Source of the DNA: Lishizhenia sp965656535
GTDB lineage: Bacteria; Bacteroidota; Bacteroidia; Flavobacteriales_D; Crocinitomicaceae
DNA: 64,000 nt
NCBI GenBank assembly: GCA_965656535.1
Contig: CBFHKX010000003.1
Span: forward strand, 248,001-312,000
Direction of reading: 5' to 3'
This document shows, piece by piece, positions 43,535 to 53,108 of the stretch; the first letter of the stretch is position 1; every line of letters begins with the position of its first letter. The notes under the pieces were generated by a model. That model was not told where the DNA came from. It was given only the letters and a program-made list of their open reading frames with translations, and did no database searches. The translations under genes and the position numbers were made by a program.

Positions 43535-44926
43535 ATGAGTTACGATATTATTGTTGTTGGTAGTGGTCCTGGTGGATACGTTACTGCGATTAGAGCTTCT
43601 CAGCTTGGATTTAAAACAGCCATTATTGAGAAAGAATCTTTAGGTGGTATTTGCCTTAACTGGGGATGTATTCCAACGAAAGCTTTACTTAAAAGCGCTA
43701 ACGTTTTTGAGTACATTACACATGCATCTGATTATGGTATTAACGTAAAAGATGCAAATGTGAACTTTGACTCAATGATTGAAAGATCAAGAGGAGTAGC
43801 TAATGGCATGAGTAACGGTATTCAATTCTTGATGAAAAAGAATAAAATTGATGTACTTAAAGGTTACGGAAAAATTCTTGCAGGCAAGAAAGTAGAGGTT
43901 ACTGCAGAAGACGGAAAAAAAGAAACATATAGCGCGAGTAAAGGAGTTGTAATTGCAACTGGAGCAAAGTCTAGACAATTACCAAATTTGCCACAAGATG
44001 GCGAAAAGATTATTGGTTACAGAGAAGCTATGACATTGAAATCGCAGCCGAAAAAATTGGTTGTAGTTGGTTCTGGTGCAATCGGTGTTGAGTTCGCTTA
44101 CTTCTACAATGCAATTGGTACGGAGGTAACAATTGTAGAGTTTCAAGATACTATTGTTCCAGTTGAGGATAAAGATATTTCTAAGCAACTAGAAAAGTCG
44201 CTTAAAAAACAAGGAATTAAAGTAATGACAACTTCTTCAGTGGAGTCCGTTGATACTTCAGGAAAAGGATGTAAAGTTTCTGTTAAAACGAAAAAAGGAG
44301 AAGAAATTATCGAATGTGATGTAGTTCTTTCTGCTGTTGGTATTGAAACAAACCTGGCAAACATAGGATTGGAAGAAATTGGTATTGCTACAGATAAAGG
44401 TAAAGTTTTAGTAAACGACTTTTATCAAACAAATATGCCTGGATATTATGCCATAGGTGATATCACTCCTGGTCCAGCACTTGCACACGTAGCATCTGCT
44501 GAGGGTATTATTTGCGTTGAAAAACTAGCCGGACATCATCCAGAGCCTTTAGATTATGGTAATATCCCAGGATGTACTTACTGTTCTCCAGAAATTGCTT
44601 CTGTTGGTATGACAGAACAAGCAGCAAAGGACGCAGGATATGAAATTAAGGTAGGTAAATTTCCATTCTCAGCTTCTGGTAAAGCTTCTGCTGCCGGTGC
44701 AAAAGATGGGTTTGTTAAGTTAATTTTTGATGCTAAATACGGAGAATTGCTTGGTGGACATATGATTGGAGCAAATGTAACCGAAATGATTGCTGAAATC
44801 GTTGCTGTTAGAAAGCTTGAAGTAACAGGTGAAGAATTGATTAAAACGGTTCACCCTCACCCAACAATGTCTGAAGCCGTTATGGAAGCTGCAGCTGCTG
44901 CATATGACGAAGTAATCCATTTATAG
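43535..44926 (+). CDS. lpd: Dihydrolipoyl dehydrogenase
   Basis: This 463-residue flavoprotein reoxidises dihydrolipoamide of 2-oxoacid dehydrogenase complexes with NAD. It has the FAD Rossmann loop VGSGPGGYVTAIRA, redox disulfide GGICLNWGCIPTK (Cys about 41 and 46), the NAD-binding VVGSGAIGVEFA, and the C-terminal dimer-interface HPHPTMSEA with catalytic His-Glu. Length is normal. The partner E1/E2 genes are not in the window, so it may be shared by several complexes. A strong terminator follows. Confidence 0.97.
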   Translation: MSYDIIVVGSGPGGYVTAIRASQLGFKTAIIEKESLGGICLNWGCIPTKALLKSANVFEYITHASDYGINVKDANVNFDSMIERSRGVANGMSNGIQFLMKKNKIDVLKGYGKILAGKKVEVTAEDGKKETYSASKGVVIATGAKSRQLPNLPQDGEKIIGYREAMTLKSQPKKLVVVGSGAIGVEFAYFYNAIGTEVTIVEFQDTIVPVEDKDISKQLEKSLKKQGIKVMTTSSVESVDTSGKGCKVSVKTKKGEEIIECDVVLSAVGIETNLANIGLEEIGIATDKGKVLVNDFYQTNMPGYYAIGDITPGPALAHVASAEGIICVEKLAGHHPEPLDYGNIPGCTYCSPEIASVGMTEQAAKDAGYEIKVGKFPFSASGKASAAGAKDGFVKLIFDAKYGELLGGHMIGANVTEMIAEIVAVRKLEVTGEELIKTVHPHPTMSEAVMEAAAAAYDEVIHL

Positions 44927-44961
44927 AATTAAGGTAAATCAAAATTTACATATTATATTAG

Positions 44962-44990
44962 AGTCCTCTTTCAATTAAGAGGACTTTTTT
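44962..44990 (+). terminator. Terminator of lpd
   Basis: A 9-bp perfect stem AGTCCTCTT / AAGAGGACT (44962-44970, 44977-44985) is followed by T residues to 44990. The next gene's ATG begins at the very next base. Confidence 0.9.
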
Positions 44991-45566
44991 ATGCGTTACA
45001 CTTTTTTCTTAATTTCACTATTGTTTTTATTATCCTGTACTTCTTCTGAGGATGAAAACCTTGTTTATACCTATCTAAATGAATGCAATGAAAATTATTT
45101 TGAAAACAAAGGAATAAGTGCAAGTCAAGAACTAGAAGCTTTCTACTCTATGCTTATTGAAGAAAATCAACTTGATAGTAAGAAATTTGAATCTCTTCAC
45201 ACCTTATTGTCTGAACTTGCTTCAAACTCAATTTTTCCTGCAAATCAAAATATAGAAATACCGAGCGACCATCAATTTATACAACAGCCACCACAACAAC
45301 TATATACTTGCGTAAATGATTTATACGGCATTGATAGTCTAGCATTCACACAAACGGCATACTACAAACTAGAAAACGAAATTCTGAATTACATTAGTAC
45401 AACTTCTTCTCCTAAAATTAATGAGATATGGAAAATCTACACCTCCAATTTAACTCAAGAAAACTATGCTATAGATTTCTACAGAAATAACATTTTAATG
45501 CAACTGTTTAGGTGGTATTATGTATGTAAATACGAAAAAGAAAGTCTAACTAATCTAGAAGAATAA
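44991..45566 (+). CDS. Lipoprotein of unknown function
   Basis: This 191-residue lipoprotein has signal MRYTFFLISLLFLLSC (lipobox Cys16). The body is mostly helical and acidic with a late aromatic run (LFRWYYVCKYEKE). I recognise no family. Its ATG abuts the lpd terminator T run, leaving no room for a leader or promoter other than the terminator itself. Expression would depend on read-through or on a promoter overlapping the hairpin. The signal peptide argues that the start is right. Confidence 0.7.
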   Translation: MRYTFFLISLLFLLSCTSSEDENLVYTYLNECNENYFENKGISASQELEAFYSMLIEENQLDSKKFESLHTLLSELASNSIFPANQNIEIPSDHQFIQQPPQQLYTCVNDLYGIDSLAFTQTAYYKLENEILNYISTTSSPKINEIWKIYTSNLTQENYAIDFYRNNILMQLFRWYYVCKYEKESLTNLEE

Positions 45567-45591
45567 TACGTATACTTTCTTTTACTGTCAA

Positions 45592-45840
45592 TTACAATTG
45601 TTTTTTTATTCCAGCTGCTTTCCTAGTAGCTTCTACACGTTTGTGATTTTTTTGACTAGGTACTGGAGTTGTGGTTTTCTTAGCTGCTAACTTTTCTGTA
45701 ATATACGCTACACATATTTTTCTTTCGTAATCCACTTCACCTCTTTTTGTTTGCTTTTCAATACTTTGAGCAGATGCAACGCTTGCTAAAAAAATACTCA
45801 GTGCAACGATACTTAACCCTTTTAAAAGTAAATTTTTCAT
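45592..45840 (-). CDS. Small secreted basic protein
   Basis: This 82-residue protein has a signal peptide (about 1-24, ASVASAQ) and a mature part of about 58 very basic residues (KRVEATRKAAGIKKQL) with a single cysteine. No family is recognised. It is convergent with the lipoprotein gene, with 25 bases between stops and no terminator. Its high lysine and arginine content suggests binding to an acidic partner (inference). Confidence 0.65.
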   Translation of the reverse strand: MKNLLLKGLSIVALSIFLASVASAQSIEKQTKRGEVDYERKICVAYITEKLAAKKTTTPVPSQKNHKRVEATRKAAGIKKQL

Positions 45841-45911
45841 ATCTATTATTTAATAATTTATTTAATACATTCAATTTGTATGCCAATTATAAATAGTCTG
45901 TAAGAAACGTT

Positions 45912-45919
45912 TACTTTTG
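45912..45919 (+). promoter_or_regulatory. Candidate -7 box of the 55-residue membrane protein
   Basis: TACTTTTG is a full match to TAnnTTTG, 20 bases before the ATG at 45939. Confidence 0.6.
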
Positions 45920-45938
45920 CCGACTAACAGAAAAAAAA

Positions 45939-46106
45939 ATGAATAAATATTTAATTATCGCCATCATTTCATTAGTCTTTGGTTTTCTAAATAGCTTATA
46001 TTGGTATACCAAAGGATACCGCGGAGGAAAATTGTTTTTCATGGGTTCAATTGCATTTTTTGGTATCTCGATGCTTGTAGCTCAGCTTTTTGAGCCAAAA
46101 GCATAA
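45939..46106 (+). CDS. 55-residue two-helix membrane protein
   Basis: This short gene encodes two hydrophobic helices (about 4-20 and 32-50) joined by a polar, Tyr/Gly-rich turn (YWYTKGYRGGK). It has a full-match promoter box and is 29 bases upstream of the EI24-like gene on the same strand, so co-transcription is likely. Its function is unknown. Confidence 0.7.
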   Translation: MNKYLIIAIISLVFGFLNSLYWYTKGYRGGKLFFMGSIAFFGISMLVAQLFEPKA

Positions 46107-46135
46107 TTAACCATTTTTTTGTTACCTTCAGTCTA

Positions 46136-46855
46136 ATGAAATTTATTTTACAACATATCTCAGCACTTAAAAATGTTTTGCTCCTAATTGCAAATGGTCG
46201 ATACCTCGGTTTCTTTTTACCTGGAATAATAATCGCTCTAGGCTATTTTTATCTTGTAGATTTATTTTCTAGTTGGTTCGGTATTTTAGACAATCTAAGC
46301 TACATTCCATGGATAGGAGATGATATACAAAAAGGTGTTGGTTATCTCGGGAAATGGAGCAACAATGTTTCTTTTTTTATATTTCAATTCATAATTCTTA
46401 CCTTATTTTCTCCTTTCAACACCCTACTTGGAGAAAAAATAGACAATGAAATTACTGGAAAGACAGTAAACAGCGGACTAGAAAGAATAATTGGTGATTT
46501 AGTAAGAATGATTGGCATTTTACTTATAGGTTTACTCTTCGACTTTTGTTTTTTCTTGGTTTGGAACGTTACAATAGGTAACCTTTTTGATACAACCTCA
46601 ATCACTCCTTACATCAGTATTCTCATTAGCTCGTTTTGGTTAGGGTTTAGTTTTTATGATTTCGCCTTAGAACGCAATCAAGTAAGCATAGGTAAAAGTT
46701 ATACTTTCGCACTCAAGAACATTCAACACCTTATCTTAAGTGGATTGTTTTTCTCAGCCTTAATGCTTATTCCCTACATTGGAATAGTAATAGCACCTAT
46801 ACTACTCACAATGCTTACCACATTTAACTATTACAACATGAAACCCGCTAAGTAA
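46136..46855 (+). CDS. EI24/CysZ-like integral membrane protein
   Basis: This 239-residue polytopic membrane protein has about five to six hydrophobic segments. The EI24 family landmark is a helical pair with FWLGFSFYDFALERNQVSIGKSYTF followed by a hydrophobic hairpin to the C-terminus. E. coli CysZ of this family transports sulfate, but no cysteine-biosynthesis gene is nearby, so the substrate is left open. It follows the 55-residue membrane protein. Confidence 0.78.
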   Translation: MKFILQHISALKNVLLLIANGRYLGFFLPGIIIALGYFYLVDLFSSWFGILDNLSYIPWIGDDIQKGVGYLGKWSNNVSFFIFQFIILTLFSPFNTLLGEKIDNEITGKTVNSGLERIIGDLVRMIGILLIGLLFDFCFFLVWNVTIGNLFDTTSITPYISILISSFWLGFSFYDFALERNQVSIGKSYTFALKNIQHLILSGLFFSALMLIPYIGIVIAPILLTMLTTFNYYNMKPAK

Positions 46856-46928
46856 AACTCCATAACAATCAAAATAAAATTGTTGTGATAAAATCTTTTG
46901 TTCGCTGCCAAACCCGCTCTATTATTCT

Positions 46929-46936
46929 TATTTTTG
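46929..46936 (+). promoter_or_regulatory. Candidate -7 box of the methylmalonyl-CoA mutase operon
   Basis: TATTTTTG is a full match to TAnnTTTG, 23 bases before the mutA ATG. Confidence 0.6.
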
Positions 46937-46958
46937 GAAGCTACACAATTGAATTTCT

Positions 46959-48257
46959 ATGAAAGAACTTTTTAGTGACTTCCAATCGCCTTCTAAGCAA
47001 GATTGGATAGATAAAATTAAGATAGATTTAAAAGGAAAAGACTTTAATACTTCTATGCTCAATACCTATGGTATAGAAGAGTTAGAAATTTGGTCGCAAC
47101 ACCACCGTTCAAACTCAAATACGGACCAACAAACACCAGGATCTGGAAGTTTCAAGCGAGGCAATAGAACAGAAAATAACGACTGGGAGATAGTTGCAAC
47201 ACTTCCTGTTTCTGAGCCAAAAGCAATGAACCGTTTTGCACTTGACTTTTTAATGAAGGGAAATACAGCTTTGGAGATTAATTTTTCTGATTTTTCTTTA
47301 GCAGATTGTAAAACAATAATTCACGGCATTGACTTTAACTATATAACCACCGCTATTCATATCCATACAAGTGAACAGCTCAAATTTATACAAGAGCTTT
47401 TCAAATCATTCCCAAATGCCCGGATAGATGTTTTTAGCGATAAAATAGACATTAAAGAAGTAAAAGGAAGGTCAACTCTAATAAAAGCAGTAGACGTTTT
47501 AAATTGTGGTGGAAACAGTATTCAAGAAATCGCATTTGCATTACATGCTGGTCATACTAAATTACACAAACTGTTACAAAAGGGAATAAGTGCAGACGAA
47601 GCTAGTTTTGAACTTAAATTTACATTTGGAATAGGCAATCTATATTTTGTAGAAATTGCAAAATTCAGAGCATTTAGAAGTTTATGGAGTTTTATTGTAG
47701 AGCAATATAAGCCCAAAGAAGAATGTTCAAAAACGGCATACATACAGGCGCAATCTATTTTCGTAAATAAATCATTAAAAGATCCATATACCAATTTGTT
47801 GCGTTTAACCACTGAAGCCCTTTCTGCAGCAGTGGGTGGAGTAAATGAAATTAACCTACTCCCTTATGATCTTTTTGCAGAAAAGAAAAACACAAGCTTT
47901 ACACAACGTATGTCAAACAACATTTCTTTACTATTGAAAGAAGAAGCGTATATGAATCAAGTTATTGATGTTTCTGGCGGAGCTTATGCGATAGAAAAAT
48001 TAACTGAAACAATGCAAGAAAAAGCGTGGAATTTATTTCAACAATTAGAAAAAGACGGCATTGAACCATTAAAGCATCAAATAAATCAAAAAAGAGAAGA
48101 AAGAATCAATTCTGTTGAAAATGGAAATCAAATGCTTATTGGTGTAAACAAATATCCGAATATACAGACAGAAGAAAATAGCTGGATAGTAACTCCAAAA
48201 ACAGCATTTGGAGAATATTTAATTTTAGAACGCGATAGTAAAACAGAATTAGCATGA
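46959..48257 (+). CDS. mutA: Methylmalonyl-CoA mutase small subunit
   Basis: This 432-residue beta subunit of adenosylcobalamin-dependent methylmalonyl-CoA mutase has a mutase-type TIM barrel (about 40-420). It lacks the B12-binding C-terminal domain, and the active-site residues are not conserved as in the large subunit. It is shorter than actinobacterial small subunits (about 610), as is usual in Bacteroidota. Its last codons overlap the large-subunit start (ATGA, 48254-48257), so the two are made in equal amounts. Confidence 0.93.
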   Translation: MKELFSDFQSPSKQDWIDKIKIDLKGKDFNTSMLNTYGIEELEIWSQHHRSNSNTDQQTPGSGSFKRGNRTENNDWEIVATLPVSEPKAMNRFALDFLMKGNTALEINFSDFSLADCKTIIHGIDFNYITTAIHIHTSEQLKFIQELFKSFPNARIDVFSDKIDIKEVKGRSTLIKAVDVLNCGGNSIQEIAFALHAGHTKLHKLLQKGISADEASFELKFTFGIGNLYFVEIAKFRAFRSLWSFIVEQYKPKEECSKTAYIQAQSIFVNKSLKDPYTNLLRLTTEALSAAVGGVNEINLLPYDLFAEKKNTSFTQRMSNNISLLLKEEAYMNQVIDVSGGAYAIEKLTETMQEKAWNLFQQLEKDGIEPLKHQINQKREERINSVENGNQMLIGVNKYPNIQTEENSWIVTPKTAFGEYLILERDSKTELA

Positions 48258-50386
48258 AAAAAGTAGATTTTACAACAAAAGCATTTCAAGAAGTTAAATC
48301 GAACGCTCAACCAGAGAAGAAGGAAATAGTTGAAACTGCTGAAAAGATAGGTTTACAAAATTACTACACAGCATCTGAGAGCAAAAACCTTGAACACATT
48401 AACTTTGTGTCTGGTTTACCACCCTATCTTGGTGGTCCATATTCCACGATGTATACCGTTCGACCATGGACAATAAGACAATATGCAGGGTTTTCAACAG
48501 CAGAAGAATCTAATGCTTTTTATAGAAGAAATTTAGCAGCCGGACAAAAAGGTTTATCGGTAGCTTTTGATTTAGCTACTCACAGAGGTTACGATTCTGA
48601 TCATGAACGCGTGGTAGGTGATGTTGGAAAAGCAGGTGTTGCCATAGACTCAATTTTAGATATGAAGGTTTTGTTTGACAAAATACCTTTGGATAAAATG
48701 TCTGTTTCTATGACTATGAATGGAGCCGTTCTTCCTATAATGGCATTTTACATAGTTGCAGCCGAAGAACAAGGAGTAGATAAAAAAGACTTGGCAGGAA
48801 CCATACAAAATGATATTCTGAAAGAGTTTATGGTTAGAAATACGTACATCTACCCTCCAAACCATTCAATGAAAATTATTTCAGATATTTTTGAATACAC
48901 AGCGCAGTATATGCCAAAGTTTAATTCAATTTCTATATCTGGTTATCATATGCAAGAAGCTGGTGCAACAGCTGGTATTGAACTAGCTTATACTCTAGCA
49001 GATGGATTAGAATATTTACGCGCAGGTATTGGTGCTGGTTTAAAAATTGATGAATTTGCACCACGACTAAGTTTCTTTTGGGCAATTGGTATGAATCATT
49101 ATATGGAGATTGCCAAAATGCGTGCAGGTAGACTTATTTGGTCTAAACTTGTTCAACAATTTAAACCTAACAACCCTAAATCTCTTGCATTAAGAACACA
49201 CTGCCAAACATCAGGTTGGAGTTTAACAGAACAAGATCCATTTAATAATATTGCCCGCACATGCGTTGAAGCGTTGGCTTCTGCCTTTGGCGGTACACAA
49301 TCCTTACACACCAATGCGTTAGATGAAGCCATTGCTTTGCCTACCGATTTTTCTGCCCGAATTGCAAGAAATACTCAAATCTATCTACAACATGAAACTG
49401 GTATAGCAGATATTATCGATCCTTGGGCTGGTAGTCACTACGTTGAAAAACTAACAGACGATTTAGTAAAAAAGGCTTGGGAGTTAATTGAAGAGGTTGA
49501 AGAGTTAGGAGGTATGGCTAAAGCCATTGAAACCGGAGTTCCTAAAATGAGAATTGAAGAAGCTGCAGCAAGAAAACAAGCTAGAATTGATGCGGGAAAA
49601 GATATTTTAGTTGGCGTAAACAGATATCAATTGGAAAAAGAAGAGCCAATGGATATTTTAGATGTAGACAACGCAGAAGTTAGAAAGGCACAAATTGAAC
49701 GATTAACAAAGTTAAAAGCTGAAAGAAACCAATCCGAAACTGAAAATGCGCTCAAAAGATTATCAGAAATTGCTCAAAACCAAAACGGAAATTTATTAGA
49801 AGCTGCAGTAGATTGCGCCAGAAAACGAGCAACTTTAGGCGAAATATCGGATGCACTTGAGAAACACTTTGGAAGATATCAAGCAACAATCCGTTCTATT
49901 AGTGGAGTTTATTCCTCAGAAGCTATGCAAGATAAAGATTTTGAAAAAGCACAAAAATTAGCAGACCAATTTGCAGAATTAGAAGGAAGAAGACCTAGAA
50001 TAATGGTTGCAAAAATGGGACAAGACGGGCACGACCGTGGAGCGAAAGTAATTGCAACAAGTTTTGCAGATATTGGCTTTGATGTAGACATTGGCCCTCT
50101 ATTTCAAACTCCGAAAGAAGCTGCAAAACAGGCGGTTGAAAATGATGTACATGTACTTGGTGTAAGTTCATTAGCTGCTGGTCATAAAACATTAGTACCT
50201 CAAGTAATTGAAGAGCTAGAAAAACTAAACCGTGGAGATATTATGGTGGTTGCCGGTGGAGTTATTCCTGTGCAAGACTATGATTTTCTTTACAATGCAG
50301 GCGTATTTGGTGTATTTGGTCCAGGAACTAAAATTAGTAAAGCTGCACAAGACATTTTGGCTTTACTAATAAAATCCGCAGAGTAA
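48254..50386 (+). CDS. mutB: Methylmalonyl-CoA mutase large subunit
   Basis: This 710-residue catalytic subunit rearranges methylmalonyl-CoA and succinyl-CoA in propionate and odd-chain metabolism. The TIM barrel (1-550) contains YSTMYTVRPWTIRQYAGF and the CoA-binding channel. The C-terminal cobalamin domain has the base-off DxHxxG motif with Asp591, His593 and Gly596 (GQDGHDRG). No epimerase or MeaB chaperone gene is adjacent. Its stop overlaps the glycosyltransferase start in TAATG. Confidence 0.97.
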   Translation: MKKVDFTTKAFQEVKSNAQPEKKEIVETAEKIGLQNYYTASESKNLEHINFVSGLPPYLGGPYSTMYTVRPWTIRQYAGFSTAEESNAFYRRNLAAGQKGLSVAFDLATHRGYDSDHERVVGDVGKAGVAIDSILDMKVLFDKIPLDKMSVSMTMNGAVLPIMAFYIVAAEEQGVDKKDLAGTIQNDILKEFMVRNTYIYPPNHSMKIISDIFEYTAQYMPKFNSISISGYHMQEAGATAGIELAYTLADGLEYLRAGIGAGLKIDEFAPRLSFFWAIGMNHYMEIAKMRAGRLIWSKLVQQFKPNNPKSLALRTHCQTSGWSLTEQDPFNNIARTCVEALASAFGGTQSLHTNALDEAIALPTDFSARIARNTQIYLQHETGIADIIDPWAGSHYVEKLTDDLVKKAWELIEEVEELGGMAKAIETGVPKMRIEEAAARKQARIDAGKDILVGVNRYQLEKEEPMDILDVDNAEVRKAQIERLTKLKAERNQSETENALKRLSEIAQNQNGNLLEAAVDCARKRATLGEISDALEKHFGRYQATIRSISGVYSSEAMQDKDFEKAQKLADQFAELEGRRPRIMVAKMGQDGHDRGAKVIATSFADIGFDVDIGPLFQTPKEAAKQAVENDVHVLGVSSLAAGHKTLVPQVIEELEKLNRGDIMVVAGGVIPVQDYDFLYNAGVFGVFGPGTKISKAAQDILALLIKSAE

Positions 50387-51498
50387 TGTCCCGAAAAATT
50401 GGATTTTACTGTAGCTCTATGAGTTGGGGAGGTTTAGAAATGAACTTTATACGCTATGCAAAATGGTTGCAAGAAGTAAACTTTGATGTTGTTGTTTTTT
50501 GCGTAAACAATTCTAAAATTTTAGAAAAAGCAATCGAACTGCGAATTCCGTATTTTGTAGTAAAAAGAAATAAGAAAAATTTTGATTGGAAGAATGCAAA
50601 AATTTTAAAAAAGCATTTAATCAAACTAAAAATAGACACCGTTTGGGTAAGGGATAGAAGAGATATTAATATTTTTGCATTACTCAAAAGAAAAAAAGGC
50701 ACACGTCATATAAAATTAGTCTATCAGCAAGCCATGCAGTTTGCTAAAAAGAAAAAAGATATTTTTCACACAAGAAACTATAAGCAAGTTGATTATTGGA
50801 TTGCTCCACTCCAATTTTTAAAAGAAGAGGTCATTCAAAAAACTAGGTTTCCCAAAGAAAAAATTCACGTAATTCCTTTAGCATCAGATATTGATACAAA
50901 AAAGGCTTCTATTTCAAAAGAAACGGCTTTAAATACTTTAAACTTACCTGAAAAGAAAACAATAATTGGAGTTATAGGAAGGTTAGATCCTTTGAAAGGT
51001 CAGTTGTTTTTAGTTAAGGCTCTGGCGCAAATAAAAGACGAATTCCCTGAGTTAGACTTATTAATTGTTGGTGAAAAAACCTATAACGAGCACGATGATT
51101 ATTTAAAAGAACTCAACACAACGATTAAAAAGGAAGAGCTAACTAACCGCGTTCACCTAAGACCTTTTATGAAAGACATCCGATACTTTTTTGCAAGTGT
51201 TGATCGTTTTATTATGGCTTCTAAAGCAGAAACCATTGGCATGGTAACAATAGAATCTATGTCTTACGGCACGCCTGTAATCGGAACAAATTCAGGAGGT
51301 ACACCTGAGCTACTTGATTTTGGAAAATTAGGAAGTCTTTACACTGTAAATGATCAGGCAGATTTTATTCAAACATTAAAAGATAGTTTGAAAAACTCAC
51401 AGCAAGTTAAAGAAACTGCAAGAAGAGCCAAGGAAATTGCCCTAAAAAAATATAGTAAAAACGAAGTAGTAAAAGCTATAGTCGAACTACTTTCTTAA
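50386..51498 (+). CDS. Glycosyltransferase family 4
   Basis: This 370-residue GT-B-fold enzyme has an N-terminal acceptor domain (1-175) and a C-terminal nucleotide-sugar domain (about 190-350). VIGRLDPLKGQLFLVKAL opens the second domain and AETIGMVTIESMSYGTPVI gives the EX7E motif that holds the donor. It has no membrane helix. It is translationally coupled (TAATG) to the methylmalonyl-CoA mutase gene, an unexpected partner. The sugar and acceptor are unknown; surface polysaccharide is the usual role. Confidence 0.92.
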   Translation: MSRKIGFYCSSMSWGGLEMNFIRYAKWLQEVNFDVVVFCVNNSKILEKAIELRIPYFVVKRNKKNFDWKNAKILKKHLIKLKIDTVWVRDRRDINIFALLKRKKGTRHIKLVYQQAMQFAKKKKDIFHTRNYKQVDYWIAPLQFLKEEVIQKTRFPKEKIHVIPLASDIDTKKASISKETALNTLNLPEKKTIIGVIGRLDPLKGQLFLVKALAQIKDEFPELDLLIVGEKTYNEHDDYLKELNTTIKKEELTNRVHLRPFMKDIRYFFASVDRFIMASKAETIGMVTIESMSYGTPVIGTNSGGTPELLDFGKLGSLYTVNDQADFIQTLKDSLKNSQQVKETARRAKEIALKKYSKNEVVKAIVELLS

Positions 51499-51576
51499 AC
51501 TTTCTATTTTCAACAACACTGATTTACATTTCACCATCAGCTTTGTCGAAAAACAACTACAATTAATTATTACCTG

Positions 51577-52191
51577 CTAGAATAAACCGTTGATTTCTGC
51601 GTCTATTGAGTTGATAATTTTACCCAAATCTTCTGGGTTTTCGTGATAGTTATTGTTGTCTACATCAATAATTAAAAGTTTACCTTTATCGTAAGTAGAA
51701 ATCCAGGCTTCGTAACGCTCATTCAACCTTTTTAAGTAATCTAAACGAATACTTTCTTCATAATCTCTACCTCTACTTTGAATTTGTTTTACCAAAGTTG
51801 GAACAGAAGCTCTAAGGTAAATTAATAAATCGGGTGCTGACACGAAAGACTCAATAAGATTAAATAGAGAAAAATAATTCTCAAAATCTCTTGTTGTCAT
51901 TAATCCCATCGAATGCAAATTAGGTGCAAAAATAAATGCATCTTCATAAATAGTTCTGTCTTGAATAACAAAACCTTCTGTTGCTTTTATTTCTTGTATC
52001 TGATTAAAACGGCTATTTAGGTAATAAATCTGCAGGTTAAATGACCAACGTTGCATGTCTTCGTAAAAATCATTTAAGTATGGATTTTGTTCTACGTCTT
52101 CGTAGTGCGTTTCCCAATTAAAATGTTTTGCCAAAAGCTCTGTAAGTGTTGTTTTTCCTGACCCTATATTTCCTGCTACTGCTATATGCAT
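51577..52191 (-). CDS. Deoxynucleoside kinase
   Basis: This 204-residue kinase of the dNK/dGK family phosphorylates deoxynucleosides for salvage. The P-loop is AGNIGSGKTTL (residues 6-16), the ERS-type motif is QDRTIYEDAFIFA, and the lid arginines lie in IQSRGRDYEESIR. It is monocistronic by spacing. Purine versus pyrimidine preference cannot be set by eye, though Bacteroidota homologues are usually annotated only as deoxynucleoside kinase. Confidence 0.93.
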   Translation of the reverse strand: MHIAVAGNIGSGKTTLTELLAKHFNWETHYEDVEQNPYLNDFYEDMQRWSFNLQIYYLNSRFNQIQEIKATEGFVIQDRTIYEDAFIFAPNLHSMGLMTTRDFENYFSLFNLIESFVSAPDLLIYLRASVPTLVKQIQSRGRDYEESIRLDYLKRLNERYEAWISTYDKGKLLIIDVDNNNYHENPEDLGKIINSIDAEINGLF

Positions 52192-52247
52192 TTGATGTAT
52201 TGTTTTAGACTGACTAAATTACAAAACTAAACCTTTTAAGAAAACAT

Positions 52248-53042
52248 TTAATTCTTTTTTAATGAATATTTTTTTAATGCGCTCTCTGTTTTAAAATAAA
52301 CGTAATCTCCTAATATTTTAAAATCTTCAATTCCTTTTTCTGGCAAAGGAATTAGGGTTTCGTATCCATCTTTTTCTCTTTTAACGAGGGAGTCATCTTT
52401 TAAATAATAGAGTGATTCATTAACAGCTTGTACAGTAGTAGTCTTTGGTATAGGAATTCGATTCACCAAGGTTCCAAAATTATCAAATAAATAAATTCCT
52501 TTATTCTCTGTAAGTAAATACAGATAATTATTTGATTCAAAAAAATCAATTAATATGATTTGATTTAAAAGTAGATTAAGATTCTCAACTAAAATAGGTT
52601 CTTTTGCTCCATCATCAAACCGGAAAAACTTACTATTTACATCATCGTATACCCAATAACGGGTAGAAATCTGAGAAAAGCATGCAAATTTACCATAATC
52701 TACACCTAAATCTTCTAAACTTTTATTTCCTGAAGTGCTCGTTAACGTATTGTCTAGAAAAGAAATGTATTGCATGTCTTTACTAAAAATCAAGGTTTTT
52801 TGCGCGTATGTAGCATCAATAGAAGTAATATTACCAAAACCTTTAATACTTTGTTTAAATTGTACTAAAAATGCCGTGTCCAACTTATATAGTGCATCGT
52901 TTTGTGCGTAGATAATATTACCTAATGGATCAATATCCCATACTTTAAAGTTAGAAGTATAACTCCTTTTTAGCTTCCATTCTTGACCAATTATACCATT
53001 ACAGAATAAAGTAACCATGAAAATAATAACCGCTGCTTTCAT
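52248..53042 (-). CDS. Exported beta-propeller-like protein, unknown function
   Basis: This 264-residue protein has a signal peptide (about 1-19, GIIGQ) and repeated strand patterns with Trp/Tyr/Asp turns (VWDIDPLGNIIYAQ, RYWVYDDVNSKFFRFDD, IYLFDNFGTLVNRI). They suggest a propeller of four or five blades. There is no lipobox or T9SS tail. ATG 53042 is chosen because the frame's upstream start at 53051 is a TTG. It is divergent from the DUF58 gene, 66 bases apart. Confidence 0.7.
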   Translation of the reverse strand: MKAAVIIFMVTLFCNGIIGQEWKLKRSYTSNFKVWDIDPLGNIIYAQNDALYKLDTAFLVQFKQSIKGFGNITSIDATYAQKTLIFSKDMQYISFLDNTLTSTSGNKSLEDLGVDYGKFACFSQISTRYWVYDDVNSKFFRFDDGAKEPILVENLNLLLNQIILIDFFESNNYLYLLTENKGIYLFDNFGTLVNRIPIPKTTTVQAVNESLYYLKDDSLVKREKDGYETLIPLPEKGIEDFKILGDYVYFKTESALKKYSLKKN

Positions 53043-53108
53043 CGTGTACAATATACAAATAACGTGCTAAGAAATGTTTTTGATGTCAAAATATTTATCT
53101 TTATACCG

